Below are positions 9,585 through 17,453 of a stretch of DNA of 64,000 bases, piece by piece (the stretch's first letter is position 1; each line of letters begins with the position of its first letter). The stretch lies in contig CAKTQV010000005.1 of assembly GCA_934597255.1 (NCBI GenBank), positions 1 through 64,000 on the forward strand, written 5' to 3'. The position numbers and the translations under genes are program-made. Origin of the DNA: an uncultured Oscillospiraceae bacterium. GTDB lineage: Bacteria > Bacillota > Clostridia > Oscillospirales > Oscillospiraceae. The notes beneath the pieces are model-generated. The model did no database searches, was not told where the DNA came from, and was given only the letters and a program-made list of their open reading frames with translations.

Positions 9585-9911
9585 TCAGTCATAGAATTTA
9601 TCGTAGAATTTGAACTGGATCTTGATCTTTCCGTCAACCATTTCCCACTCGGCAAAGCCAAGAACATCCTCCCACGCCTCCAGTGCGTCAAGATCGTGCG
9701 GGTTCCTTTTCCATATTGCTTCAAATTCGTCCGCCTCCGCCTCCGGTACAAGCCAGCCGCATAGATCGGCACAGTCCAGGTCACCATACTCAAAATCGCG
9801 CCCGTCGCCGCTCTCCAGAAAGAATATAGCATCTTTCTTTTTCGCTTCCTCCTGTACCAATGCAAAGAAATTTTTAAATTTTTCCCCTTCTGAAGTGCAT
9901 AGTCCACGCAT
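9585..9911 (-). CDS. Immunity-like protein, copy 4 (inverted)
   Basis: This is a 108-residue paralogue on the opposite strand to copies 1-3. It starts MRGLCTSEGEKFKNFFALV and contains DLCGWLVPEAEADEFEAIW and FAEWEMVDGKIKIQ. The start overlaps the end of a toxin remnant, as in the other copies. The C-terminal 40 residues match copy 3 nearly exactly, while the N-terminal half is closer to copy 2, which suggests gene conversion or shuffling. It is probably functional as an immunity protein but has no intact toxin partner in the window. Confidence 0.7.
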   Translation of the reverse strand: MRGLCTSEGEKFKNFFALVQEEAKKKDAIFFLESGDGRDFEYGDLDCADLCGWLVPEAEADEFEAIWKRNPHDLDALEAWEDVLGFAEWEMVDGKIKIQFKFYDKFYD

Positions 9912-9963
9912 TACTCGCTCCTCCCCTCAAAATCGAAATAAACATTCCGTCTTTACCTTCCAT
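9874..9963 (-). pseudogene. Toxin C-terminal fragment, copy 4 (inverted)
   Basis: About 29 codons read EGKDGMFISILRGGASNAW and end in MHFRRGKI. They match the ends of toxin copies 1-3 and overlap immunity copy 4 by 38 nt. Homology stops near 9963, which marks the inversion or deletion junction. Confidence 0.6.
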
Positions 9964-10041
9964 ATAGCCGGGACAACATGAGCCGGTTTATGTGGTGTAT
10001 CGGGTAAACGCAAAACGCAACATATAGCATCTGCGTCATAT

Positions 10042-10065
10042 GGGCAGGAGCCGCAGCTCCTGCCC
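10042..10065. terminator. Hairpin between prophage relic and operon
   Basis: A perfect 10-bp stem, GGGCAGGAGC and GCTCCTGCCC, with a CGCA loop, followed on the plus strand by TCAAAATTTT. It could serve the leftward operon or rightward transcription. The rest of 9964-10123 shows nothing recognisable. Confidence 0.5.
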
Positions 10066-10123
10066 TCAAAATTTTAGCCTTTTCCGCACTCACGCTGCTG
10101 CATACATCTGCTCCCGTTTCCGT

Positions 10124-10234
10124 TCAGGCCCTATCGCAGGTCAACTCATCCAGCAAATCACTCGGGGCGATCGCGGTATCAAGCTGCGTCGCGCCGGTTG
10201 ATTTCCGGATGAGGACGAACCTGACCTCCTTCAC
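10124..10234 (-). CDS. Small ORF at the end of the molybdoenzyme operon
   Basis: A GTG-started 36-codon frame overlaps the stop of the ferredoxin gene by 4 nt (GTGA), and AAGCGG upstream is a weak ribosome site. The peptide includes VRFVLIRKSTGATQLDT and ends LDELTCDRA. I recognise no family. The tight overlap suggests translation, but the frame could also be the surviving start of a longer lost gene, for example a maturation factor. Confidence 0.35.
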   Translation of the reverse strand: MKEVRFVLIRKSTGATQLDTAIAPSDLLDELTCDRA

Positions 10235-10767
10235 CGCTTCTCCCCTGTCGCCTGTGATGTCTTACTTTGTATAAAAGCCCCGTAAAGCGCCGCGCCGGTC
10301 TGCCTTCGCTTTTGGTATTCCTCCGCTGGATAGAGTTCCAATGCGCTCATTGGACACACCTTTACACAGGTCGGAAGCAAACCATGCTTTACGCGCTCAT
10401 TGCACCCGTCACACTTATGCATTTTTCGGTATCTGTCAACGACCGGCGCAGAAACGGCGCACACGCGAACACACTTCCTGCATCCGACGCACCGGCTGTT
10501 GTCGCAGAGGACGAATCCCGTCTCCTCATCGCGGCTGATGCAGCCGAACGGACACGCCTCAATACACGGCGCATCGTCGCAATGCATGCAGGAAATAGAA
10601 AGGTATCGCATTTTTGCATCCTTTCCCCTCCCTGTTTCCTCGGTCACGCATCGCCGCAGCGGAAGCCCGCTGTCACTCAAGTCGATATCGTTCTGATCCA
10701 TACAGGCAACGGTGCAGGCACCGCATGCTATACAGCGGTCAATATCCAAATCAATATAATATCTCAC
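10231..10767 (-). CDS. 4Fe-4S electron-transfer subunit of a molybdopterin oxidoreductase (DmsB/PhsB type)
   Basis: This 178-residue protein has four cysteine clusters in the DmsB order: CIACGACTVAC, CMHCDDAPCIEAC, CVGCRKCVRVC, and CDGC paired with CVKVC. That is enough for four [4Fe-4S] centres. There is no Tat or Sec signal and no membrane segment. Its ATG overlaps the stop of the catalytic gene by 4 nt, so the two are translationally coupled and should form one enzyme. It passes electrons to or from the molybdenum subunit. No membrane anchor gene (DmsC/NrfD type) is present, so the enzyme is probably soluble and cytoplasmic. Confidence 0.9.
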   Translation of the reverse strand: MRYYIDLDIDRCIACGACTVACMDQNDIDLSDSGLPLRRCVTEETGRGKDAKMRYLSISCMHCDDAPCIEACPFGCISRDEETGFVLCDNSRCVGCRKCVRVCAVSAPVVDRYRKMHKCDGCNERVKHGLLPTCVKVCPMSALELYPAEEYQKRRQTGAALYGAFIQSKTSQATGEKR

Positions 10768-12893
10768 AGAGTGTCATCTTCTTCCGCTTTTCGCACCCTG
10801 CACGGCACCTGCTTGTATCCGGGAAACCCTGTATGGGGATCGAGATGATCGATTGGAATCAGCGCATTTACATTCGCCTCGCGATAGCCGTGTATCATCA
10901 GCACCTCACCCCGGTTGGCCGTTTCGGTAATATTCGCCTTTACCCGAATCCTTCCCGCCGGTCCTTCGAGAATAATATCTTCTCCTTGCCCGATCCCGAG
11001 TGTTTCCGCGTCTTCCGCGCATATATCCGCTGCCGGTTCGGGGCGAAGCGACCGAAGCCAGGGAACATTGTGCAGCCGTGAATGGATCGTATTCAGAAGA
11101 CGTGCCCCTGTTATGAGCGTAAAGGGGTCTCCCGGCAGCGCGGGATCCGGAATATATTCCGGCAGCGGCGTAAGCCCTCTGTCAATATAGCGCGCTACCG
11201 CCTGGCTGTACAGCTCTATCCGCCCGCTGGAGGTCGGGATATGCGCAAGATAGCTCCCCGGCACATACGCCGATGCATTGGGCACAGGTACCGGAAGAGG
11301 AGCATCCTTCACCGCCTCCCAGTCCGTGATGCCTGACGGGCTCAGGATGTACTCGATACACGCGTCATAGCCTGCCTCAAGCAGACTATCGCCCAGCTTC
11401 ATGCGGGCGGCAAGCTCGCAGATGATGTCCGAGTCAGGACGGCTCTCATACAGCGGCCGGATGGCGGGCCGCGTCCAGTTCACAAATTTTCCGCCGTAGC
11501 ATTTTGCCTCTCCTCTCTCATAGGAGGTGCAGGTCGGAAAGACGATATCCGCGTGCCGGCAAACATCGGTCATGAAAATATCCGCGGCGAAAGAAAACCG
11601 CACTTTATCCATCGCCGCCAGCAAGCGCCCCGACTCCGGATACATCCTGTCATTTACGCCGAAGCAGGCCATTCCCTGAATGTGGCAGGGCTTCCCGCTC
11701 TCCATCTGACGAATGAGGTCCATGCCCTGGCCCTCATCCACCATATCGCGCCACAGGGGAAACCGCTCCTCGCCCACGGCGGGCTTACACCGTGCGGGGC
11801 GCGTTTCATCGATGAATTGCTTCTCCAGGGACACAAAGCCTCCATCCGAGTGGCACAGGCTTTCGTTTAGCGGAACAACGCCGCCGGGGAAACCGACCCG
11901 CCCCAAAATAACCATCAGGCTGAGTACGGCGCGATGGGTATTGAACCCATTGATACGGTGTGTCAGCGCATTGCTGGGCATGATGACGGCCGTAGGATCC
12001 ATGCGCACAAGCTCCGCTGTCCGGCGGATATCCTCCGCCGGTACGCCCGTGATCTCCTCGGCCCTCTCCGGCGGAAACTGCTCCACATAGGCGCTGTACG
12101 CTTCAAAGCCGAACACATACCATTTGATAAAATCCTGATCGTGCCACCCGTTGCGGATGATACAATATGCCACGGCGTGAGCGAGCGCGGCATCTGTACC
12201 GCTCCTGGGCCGCAGATACAAATCCGCAAGCAGCTGGGCAGAGTGCGTCATCCGCGGATCCACCACGATGACCGTCCCGCCGCTTTCATGTATATTGACG
12301 ACTCCCCTTCCGAGGGGAAACGAATTCACTACAGGGTTCATACCCCAGCAGACCACGGTTTTCGCCTGCTGGACAGGCATTTTAATCTCGGTACCGAATA
12401 TCGCTTTCTGACTCATTACCTCCGCCTGATGGCAGGAGCTTGATTCTGTCAGATAGTTCTCCGTTCCGAACGAATGCGCAAGGCGATGCAGGAGCGGACG
12501 GTACCATTTTGGATAGCCTGTCATCCATACAACGCTGTCCGGGTCCTTCTCCCGAAGACGCAGCAGCTCCCCGGCGCAGGTATCCAGCGCCTCATCCCAG
12601 GTGATCGGTTCGAACATCCCGCTCCCTCTGGGTCCCGTGCGCTTTAACGGTGTTCTTATCCGATCCTCACGATAGAGATACTGTCTGCCGCCCGCGCCCT
12701 TGGTACAGAGTCTTCCGTTGTTTCCGGGGAAGCCCTCCGTGCCCTCCAGTTTGATTATGATCCCGTCCTTCACATAGGCATCCACACCACACTGCGGTCC
12801 CGGTGTACAGATATCGCACATCGTTTTCTTGATCTCTATCCCGGTATCGGAACAGGGTATCTTTGCTCTCAGACGACTGTCATTGTCATTCAT
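10764..12893 (-). CDS. Molybdopterin oxidoreductase catalytic subunit, DMSO-reductase family
   Basis: About 709 residues. The N-terminus has an Fe-S motif, CDICTPGPQCG then LCTKG, of the form C-x2-C-x5-C-xn-C. The molybdopterin body includes DSVVWMTGYPKW, VVCWGMNPVVN and VVDPRMTHSA. In the substrate-site loop ESSSCHQAE a Cys (not Ser) is the likely Mo ligand. The C-terminal molydop-binding domain has LITGARLLNTIHSR. No twin-arginine signal is seen, so it acts in the cytoplasm. I chose the ATG at 12893, preceded by GGAGAGG, over the one at 12923. It is coupled to the Fe-S subunit downstream and lies 30 nt after the LysR gene. The substrate is unknown; reductive dehydroxylation or reduction of an imported organic compound would fit. 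Confidence 0.85.
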   Translation of the reverse strand: MNDNDSRLRAKIPCSDTGIEIKKTMCDICTPGPQCGVDAYVKDGIIIKLEGTEGFPGNNGRLCTKGAGGRQYLYREDRIRTPLKRTGPRGSGMFEPITWDEALDTCAGELLRLREKDPDSVVWMTGYPKWYRPLLHRLAHSFGTENYLTESSSCHQAEVMSQKAIFGTEIKMPVQQAKTVVCWGMNPVVNSFPLGRGVVNIHESGGTVIVVDPRMTHSAQLLADLYLRPRSGTDAALAHAVAYCIIRNGWHDQDFIKWYVFGFEAYSAYVEQFPPERAEEITGVPAEDIRRTAELVRMDPTAVIMPSNALTHRINGFNTHRAVLSLMVILGRVGFPGGVVPLNESLCHSDGGFVSLEKQFIDETRPARCKPAVGEERFPLWRDMVDEGQGMDLIRQMESGKPCHIQGMACFGVNDRMYPESGRLLAAMDKVRFSFAADIFMTDVCRHADIVFPTCTSYERGEAKCYGGKFVNWTRPAIRPLYESRPDSDIICELAARMKLGDSLLEAGYDACIEYILSPSGITDWEAVKDAPLPVPVPNASAYVPGSYLAHIPTSSGRIELYSQAVARYIDRGLTPLPEYIPDPALPGDPFTLITGARLLNTIHSRLHNVPWLRSLRPEPAADICAEDAETLGIGQGEDIILEGPAGRIRVKANITETANRGEVLMIHGYREANVNALIPIDHLDPHTGFPGYKQVPCRVRKAEEDDTL

Positions 12894-12923
12894 GTGATTA
12901 CCGCCTCTCCGCCGAGGGGTCAT

Positions 12924-13862
12924 TCAGCCTGATTGCGTCTGCCGCGCCAGCTTGATACCCTTGAATTCGTTTTTCGTAATGCGAATAATCTCCTGCCCGA
13001 CCTCGCCCAGCTCACTCGGATTCCCGAATACGCAGCCGTAGTCGATGCGAACCGTTTTTTCGAATGGAATGGATACGATGGATTCGTCCTTTTTGTTATA
13101 GTAATCCATGATGGCAGAGGTCATGCCGACGGCATAGCCCTGCCGGATGATGGAATTACATAGATCACTGCTGGTAGTGTTTGTAACAAGGCTTGGAGAA
13201 AATTTCTCTCCCAGCAGACGCTTGACCATCCGCACCTCCGTATTATGACACACGAGAGGCAGAGAGGCAAACTCGTTCAGCGAAACAGCGCTTTTGTTCG
13301 CAATGGGATTGCTCTCGTGGGCGGAGCACATCAGCTGATCGCTGAAATACTTATCAAATTGAACGCTTCCGTTTGTCAACCGCAGGGACTCCTCCTGCAA
13401 AAATGACGCTGCGCTGATGATACCGATGGAATTTCCGTCGAATTCGACATTGTCCAAAATATCGGGTCCCACCGTCTCGATCACATTGAAGTGAGCAAAG
13501 GGAAATCTCCCTGCAGCCGCGCTGAGAATGCGAGACAGGCAGGTGACGCAGATCACGGAGGAGGCATAAATCGTAAAAATTTCCGCACATGATGTGTGCT
13601 TTTCAACATATCCCCCGACACAATCCAGCATATTTACATACGCCTGCTCTACCTCCCGCGCAGCGCTTAGAAATACTTTGCCCACATCCGTCAGGTGAAC
13701 GGTTTTTCCCGCACGCCTGAGCAAGCGTACATTGAGCTCTTTTTCCATGCTGGCAATGATACGGCTGAGTCCCTGCTGTGTGATATAGCAATCCCGCGCA
13801 GCGCCGCTGATCGACTCGCATTCTGCCACCTTTATGAAATATCGAATATCCTCAATCCTCAT
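12924..13862 (-). CDS. LysR-family transcriptional regulator
   Basis: This 312-residue protein has an N-terminal winged HTH, MRIEDIRYFIKVAECESISG, with a recognition-helix region YITQQGLSRIIASME. A periplasmic-binding-protein-like effector domain follows. The ATG at 13862 has GGAGGG six bases upstream. The gene overlaps the end of the preceding 5'-nucleotidase-domain gene by 11 nt, so it is read as part of the operon. It is the probable controller of the whole cluster. An inverted repeat with T-N11-A geometry lies in the divergent region in front of the ABC transporter genes (25368-25390). Confidence 0.9.
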   Translation of the reverse strand: MRIEDIRYFIKVAECESISGAARDCYITQQGLSRIIASMEKELNVRLLRRAGKTVHLTDVGKVFLSAAREVEQAYVNMLDCVGGYVEKHTSCAEIFTIYASSVICVTCLSRILSAAAGRFPFAHFNVIETVGPDILDNVEFDGNSIGIISAASFLQEESLRLTNGSVQFDKYFSDQLMCSAHESNPIANKSAVSLNEFASLPLVCHNTEVRMVKRLLGEKFSPSLVTNTTSSDLCNSIIRQGYAVGMTSAIMDYYNKKDESIVSIPFEKTVRIDYGCVFGNPSELGEVGQEIIRITKNEFKGIKLARQTQSG

Positions 13863-14685
13863 CGATATCCCTCCTTCCCTTCGGCACTCCGTCTGCCGTT
13901 CCGGCACGGATGCTGAGACTTCCCTTCATCCACAGGGGAATAATGACCAGAAACGCCGCCAGGAGTATAATGAGAACGCGGGGAATATGAGCGGTGATTC
14001 CCAGAGACGCAACCCCCAATAGTCTGATGCGGCCTCCGTCCGGAACTCTGATGGGGGACTGCTCCTCAAAATAACGCGCGAGGGCCTCCCTCTCGGAGCA
14101 CACCTCTGCGCCCGCCGCCGTATTCCCAGCCGCCGTAAGCATTTCCTGCGTGGTGACAAGCGCAAGCGTTCCGTCCGCATCAAAGCCCGCTTCGAGCCCG
14201 GACACGCGCCCGCCCACAGGAGCGGAGATATCATAGGAAAAGGAGAGACCGGAGACCTGCGGAAAATACGCCCACGAGGAGCGCTCTACATCCAAAATCT
14301 CCGGTTCTGAATACACTGTATGTGAAACGCCGTATTCCAGAAGCTCCCTCAGCTCCGCTTCCGTCACATGCAGCAGCACAAGCGTTTTCCCCTCCGGAAA
14401 AACCGCCTCCAGCATGGTTTCTGTGACATCCCCGCCGCGCAGATTTGCGCGGATATCCCCGCCGGGGATTATAGCGGCATCTGCTCCGGAGATATAGCGC
14501 GCGGCATCTGCCGCCGCATCCCCGAGAGCTGTTTCAGACACCTCGGAGCCCGGCGCATTGATTCCGGCCAAAAGATCTTCCGCATAACCGCAAACCACCG
14601 CTGCGGAGAATGCATTGACACTCGATAATACAATCGCCGCCGGAAGCAGCATTAAAAGCAGAATCGATCGTTTCATGCCCCGCAT
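13852..14685 (-). CDS. Exported, membrane-anchored 5'-nucleotidase C-terminal domain protein
   Basis: This 277-residue protein has an N-terminal signal (SILLLMLLPAAIVLSSVNAF) and a C-terminal membrane helix (VLIILLAAFLVIIPLWM) with a basic tail. The part between matches the substrate-binding C-terminal domain of UshA-type 5'-nucleotidases, with DAAIIPGGDIRANLRGGDVT and AELRELLEYGVSH. The metallophosphatase N-terminal domain is missing, so hydrolysis is unlikely. I infer an outer-surface binding role, perhaps for a nucleotide- or phosphate-like ligand. The start ATG at 14685 has GGAG nine bases upstream. Confidence 0.7.
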   Translation of the reverse strand: MRGMKRSILLLMLLPAAIVLSSVNAFSAAVVCGYAEDLLAGINAPGSEVSETALGDAAADAARYISGADAAIIPGGDIRANLRGGDVTETMLEAVFPEGKTLVLLHVTEAELRELLEYGVSHTVYSEPEILDVERSSWAYFPQVSGLSFSYDISAPVGGRVSGLEAGFDADGTLALVTTQEMLTAAGNTAAGAEVCSEREALARYFEEQSPIRVPDGGRIRLLGVASLGITAHIPRVLIILLAAFLVIIPLWMKGSLSIRAGTADGVPKGRRDIDED

Positions 14686-14723
14686 GATAGCATTCTCCGT
14701 CCTTTCTTTCGACATCTGCGGTG

Positions 14724-15671
14724 TCACAGTCCCAGGAGTTGTTTTCCGTTTTCCGTGCAGATTTTGGTTTTCAGCTCGTCGGATATCAGCTCCGTGTCCT
14801 CAAGATATCTGCGGCTGCGGTGCCGTACATGCATAGGCGCGTGCGGGTTGTCCGAGCCGTAAAGGATATGCGTCCTGTCCGCTATCTCCAGCAGCGCTTT
14901 CAGCCGTTTATCCTCGGCGACACCCATGATATCGAAATACAGCTTTTTCAGATCTCCCAGCACATCCACATCCGGGAACGGTGTTTCCGGGAGATCCACG
15001 ACCCCCTGCACACGTTCTGTGATAAGCGGCATGCACGCGCCCGCATGCGGGAACACAAAGGCTATATCGGGGAATTTGTGAAGCGTGCGGTTGAGGAACA
15101 TATTCATCATGGTGCGTGTGCTTTCAAAAAAGAATTCCACCACAGGGATCGGCAGACCGCGGTTAACATTGGTCGGATAGGCCGCAGGCGTGGTTGGGTG
15201 TACGATTACAGGAAGTCCCGCTGCGTTGATCCGCTCCAGCAGCGGATCCAGCTCCGGATTTCCCAAATATGCCCCTTTCGCATGCGTTGGCCACGCAAAG
15301 CCCTTCACCTTCAACTCGTTGATGCAGAAATCGATCTCCCTAAGGCTCTCCCTTACATCCGGCAGAGGCAGCGAAGCCGCCAACCCGATCCGATCCGGAT
15401 ATTTTTCGGCGAGTCCGGCTCCCTCGATATTTACCGCATGCGCCACACGCACCGCTTCCTCCGGCAGACCGATGCTGACATGCGGTGAGGACAGGGTACA
15501 CACCGCATATTCAATGCCAAGATCGTCCATGGATTCCAGCTGCTCCTGCTCCGACCAGAACGGAAGCGGATAGTCGTCCGGTTTCGCTACGCCATGACGG
15601 CGCAGAAGCTCCAAATAGCATTCGGGAATGAAATGTGCATGAAAATCAATGGCAGGTCTGTAATTATGCAT
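14724..15671 (-). CDS. Amidohydrolase, ACMSD/decarboxylase-like
   Basis: This 315-residue TIM-barrel amidohydrolase of the Amidohydro_2 group has the metal-binding DFHAHFIPE near the N-terminus. It also has the strand-5 His in VIVHPTTPAA, a His in FVFPHAGACM and the catalytic Asp in YGSDNPHAP. Members of this group decarboxylate or hydrate small carboxylates (ACMSD, gamma-resorcylate decarboxylase, oxalomesaconate hydratase). ATG 15671 follows AGGAGGG. In this operon it would modify the imported substrate before or after reduction; the exact reaction is not readable from sequence. Confidence 0.8.
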   Translation of the reverse strand: MHNYRPAIDFHAHFIPECYLELLRRHGVAKPDDYPLPFWSEQEQLESMDDLGIEYAVCTLSSPHVSIGLPEEAVRVAHAVNIEGAGLAEKYPDRIGLAASLPLPDVRESLREIDFCINELKVKGFAWPTHAKGAYLGNPELDPLLERINAAGLPVIVHPTTPAAYPTNVNRGLPIPVVEFFFESTRTMMNMFLNRTLHKFPDIAFVFPHAGACMPLITERVQGVVDLPETPFPDVDVLGDLKKLYFDIMGVAEDKRLKALLEIADRTHILYGSDNPHAPMHVRHRSRRYLEDTELISDELKTKICTENGKQLLGL

Positions 15672-15763
15672 ATACCCTCCTATTGTAACGTCATTTGAAG
15701 CGGAGGGCATCATGCCGCGAGGGTCAGGATGCCCTCCGCTGTGAGATGGTTTCTGCCAGAATA

Positions 15764-17395
15764 TTATTTTGCAAATTCAATGTCGCGGAAGCTGAACGCC
15801 ACGGGAGTCAGGCATTCCGCCGAACTGATATAGTCCTTGTAAATATATGCCTGCAAGCCGTCACAGATAGGGATGACACAGTAATTGTCATACAGCCACT
15901 GCTGAGCCTCTTTGTATGCCTCGGCGCGCTCGTCGTCGTCCATGCTGGCTGCACCGGCGGCCAGATACTCATTGAAAGTCTCGTCGCTGCGGCGCATGGT
16001 CGCATTCGTCGATGTAGATTTCCATGTGTCATACCACTGGTCGGGGTCGGCGCTGAGAGCGCCCTCCGCGTTGTTGTTGAGCACGAGGTCGGTGTCGCCG
16101 GTCTGGAAGTAGCTTACCGCCACCGGCTGCGCATAGGATTCGATAGACAGATTCACACCAACAGCCTCCAGATACGCCTGGAACGCTTCCGCGAGAGCGA
16201 TATGCTGCGGGAAGCTTATGACTACCATACGAAGGTTAATATCACCTGCCGAATATCCGGCCTCCTCCAACAGTTCGATCGCGCGCTGGGGATCATATTC
16301 ATACTTCCCGATATCGGTGTGGAAACGGATATCGGCGGGAAGCGTTGAGGTCGCCGAGGAAAACAGGCTTCCGAACGCGGCTTCCGCAATTGCGTCGGCA
16401 TCGATGGCATAAGCAAACGCCTCGCGCACACGGATGTCGTCAAAAAGCTCCGTGTACTCAGGGAAGCTGATCTCAAACTGGTTGTAGTATCCGCTGATCA
16501 CGAGGTTTGTATGCTCTACGTCTCCTGCCTGGACGCGGGCAACATCCTTGTCGGCGATATTGATTGCCATGTCGATGGCGCCGTTCTCATAGTCGATCAT
16601 CATGGTCGTGTTTTCGGTGTAGAAAATGATCTTAATGAATTCAGCCTCCGGCTTTGCTCCCCAGTAATCATCGCGGCGCTGGAACGTGGCAGAAGCGCCG
16701 GATACGTTCTCCGTGCAGATATACGCACCTGAACACGGGAAATCCTGCCAAAGTCCGTCATCATCCATGCTCTCGACATACGACTTCTCCAGAACAGAGG
16801 AATGACGCGTGGCAAGATAGTGAAGGGCCGGGCCGGTAGCTCCGCTGAAAGCCAGCACCAGCGTATAGTCGTCTACGGCTTCGCTGTTTTCAAAGTCGAT
16901 CGCCGAAAGATAGGTCGACCAGCGGGAGCCCTTTTCGCTGTACCGGGACATGCTGTAAAGCGCGTCCTCCGCCGTCACGGGGTTGCCGTCGCTGAAGGTG
17001 GCATCCTCGACCATATGGATCGTCAAATGAGTGTCGTCTGTCCACTCCCAACTCTCCGCAAGAAGGCCTTGAACATTGCCGTCCGTATCATAGGTGAACA
17101 GGGAGTCGTAAACCAGCGGAATCCCGTAGTAGTTCATATCCACCGTGGGATCGAAGCCTGCGGAAGAGGTCGTAACACCTATGACCAGCCAGCCGTCCTC
17201 GGTTTTCTTTTCGTCCACGTCTTCTTCCTCCGCCTCAACAACAGCAGCCTCGTTGATGTTGAAGCCGGTGTCCTCAGCGGAAGCCGTATCGGCCTCTGGC
17301 GCTTTTCCCGTCTCCGAAGTTCGGGAGCCTCCTCCGCATGCACAAAGGGCAAAAAGCATCAGGCATGCCAAAACAATCGCGATAATCCTTTTCAT
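15764..17395 (-). CDS. ABC transporter substrate-binding lipoprotein, peptide/nickel (SBP_bac_5) family
   Basis: This 543-residue protein has a lipoprotein signal ending in LMLFALCAC and a Ser/Glu-rich linker. The solute-binding body has DPTVDMNYYGIPLVYDSL near the start, then LAESWEWTDDTHLTIHM, DATFSDGNPVTAEDALYS and VREAFAYAID. These are hallmarks of DppA/OppA-type receptors. ATG 17395 has AAGGAGG upstream. It is anchored outside the membrane and delivers substrate to the Dpp-type permease at 21365-25216. The gene lies apart from the permease genes, after the oxidoreductase genes, and probably in the same transcript. Confidence 0.92.
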   Translation of the reverse strand: MKRIIAIVLACLMLFALCACGGGSRTSETGKAPEADTASAEDTGFNINEAAVVEAEEEDVDEKKTEDGWLVIGVTTSSAGFDPTVDMNYYGIPLVYDSLFTYDTDGNVQGLLAESWEWTDDTHLTIHMVEDATFSDGNPVTAEDALYSMSRYSEKGSRWSTYLSAIDFENSEAVDDYTLVLAFSGATGPALHYLATRHSSVLEKSYVESMDDDGLWQDFPCSGAYICTENVSGASATFQRRDDYWGAKPEAEFIKIIFYTENTTMMIDYENGAIDMAINIADKDVARVQAGDVEHTNLVISGYYNQFEISFPEYTELFDDIRVREAFAYAIDADAIAEAAFGSLFSSATSTLPADIRFHTDIGKYEYDPQRAIELLEEAGYSAGDINLRMVVISFPQHIALAEAFQAYLEAVGVNLSIESYAQPVAVSYFQTGDTDLVLNNNAEGALSADPDQWYDTWKSTSTNATMRRSDETFNEYLAAGAASMDDDERAEAYKEAQQWLYDNYCVIPICDGLQAYIYKDYISSAECLTPVAFSFRDIEFAK

Positions 17396-17453
17396 GATGA
17401 CCCTCCTTAAAATTAATATTTTTATCGTAGGTTTTTTCAAATTTGCGCTGCGA

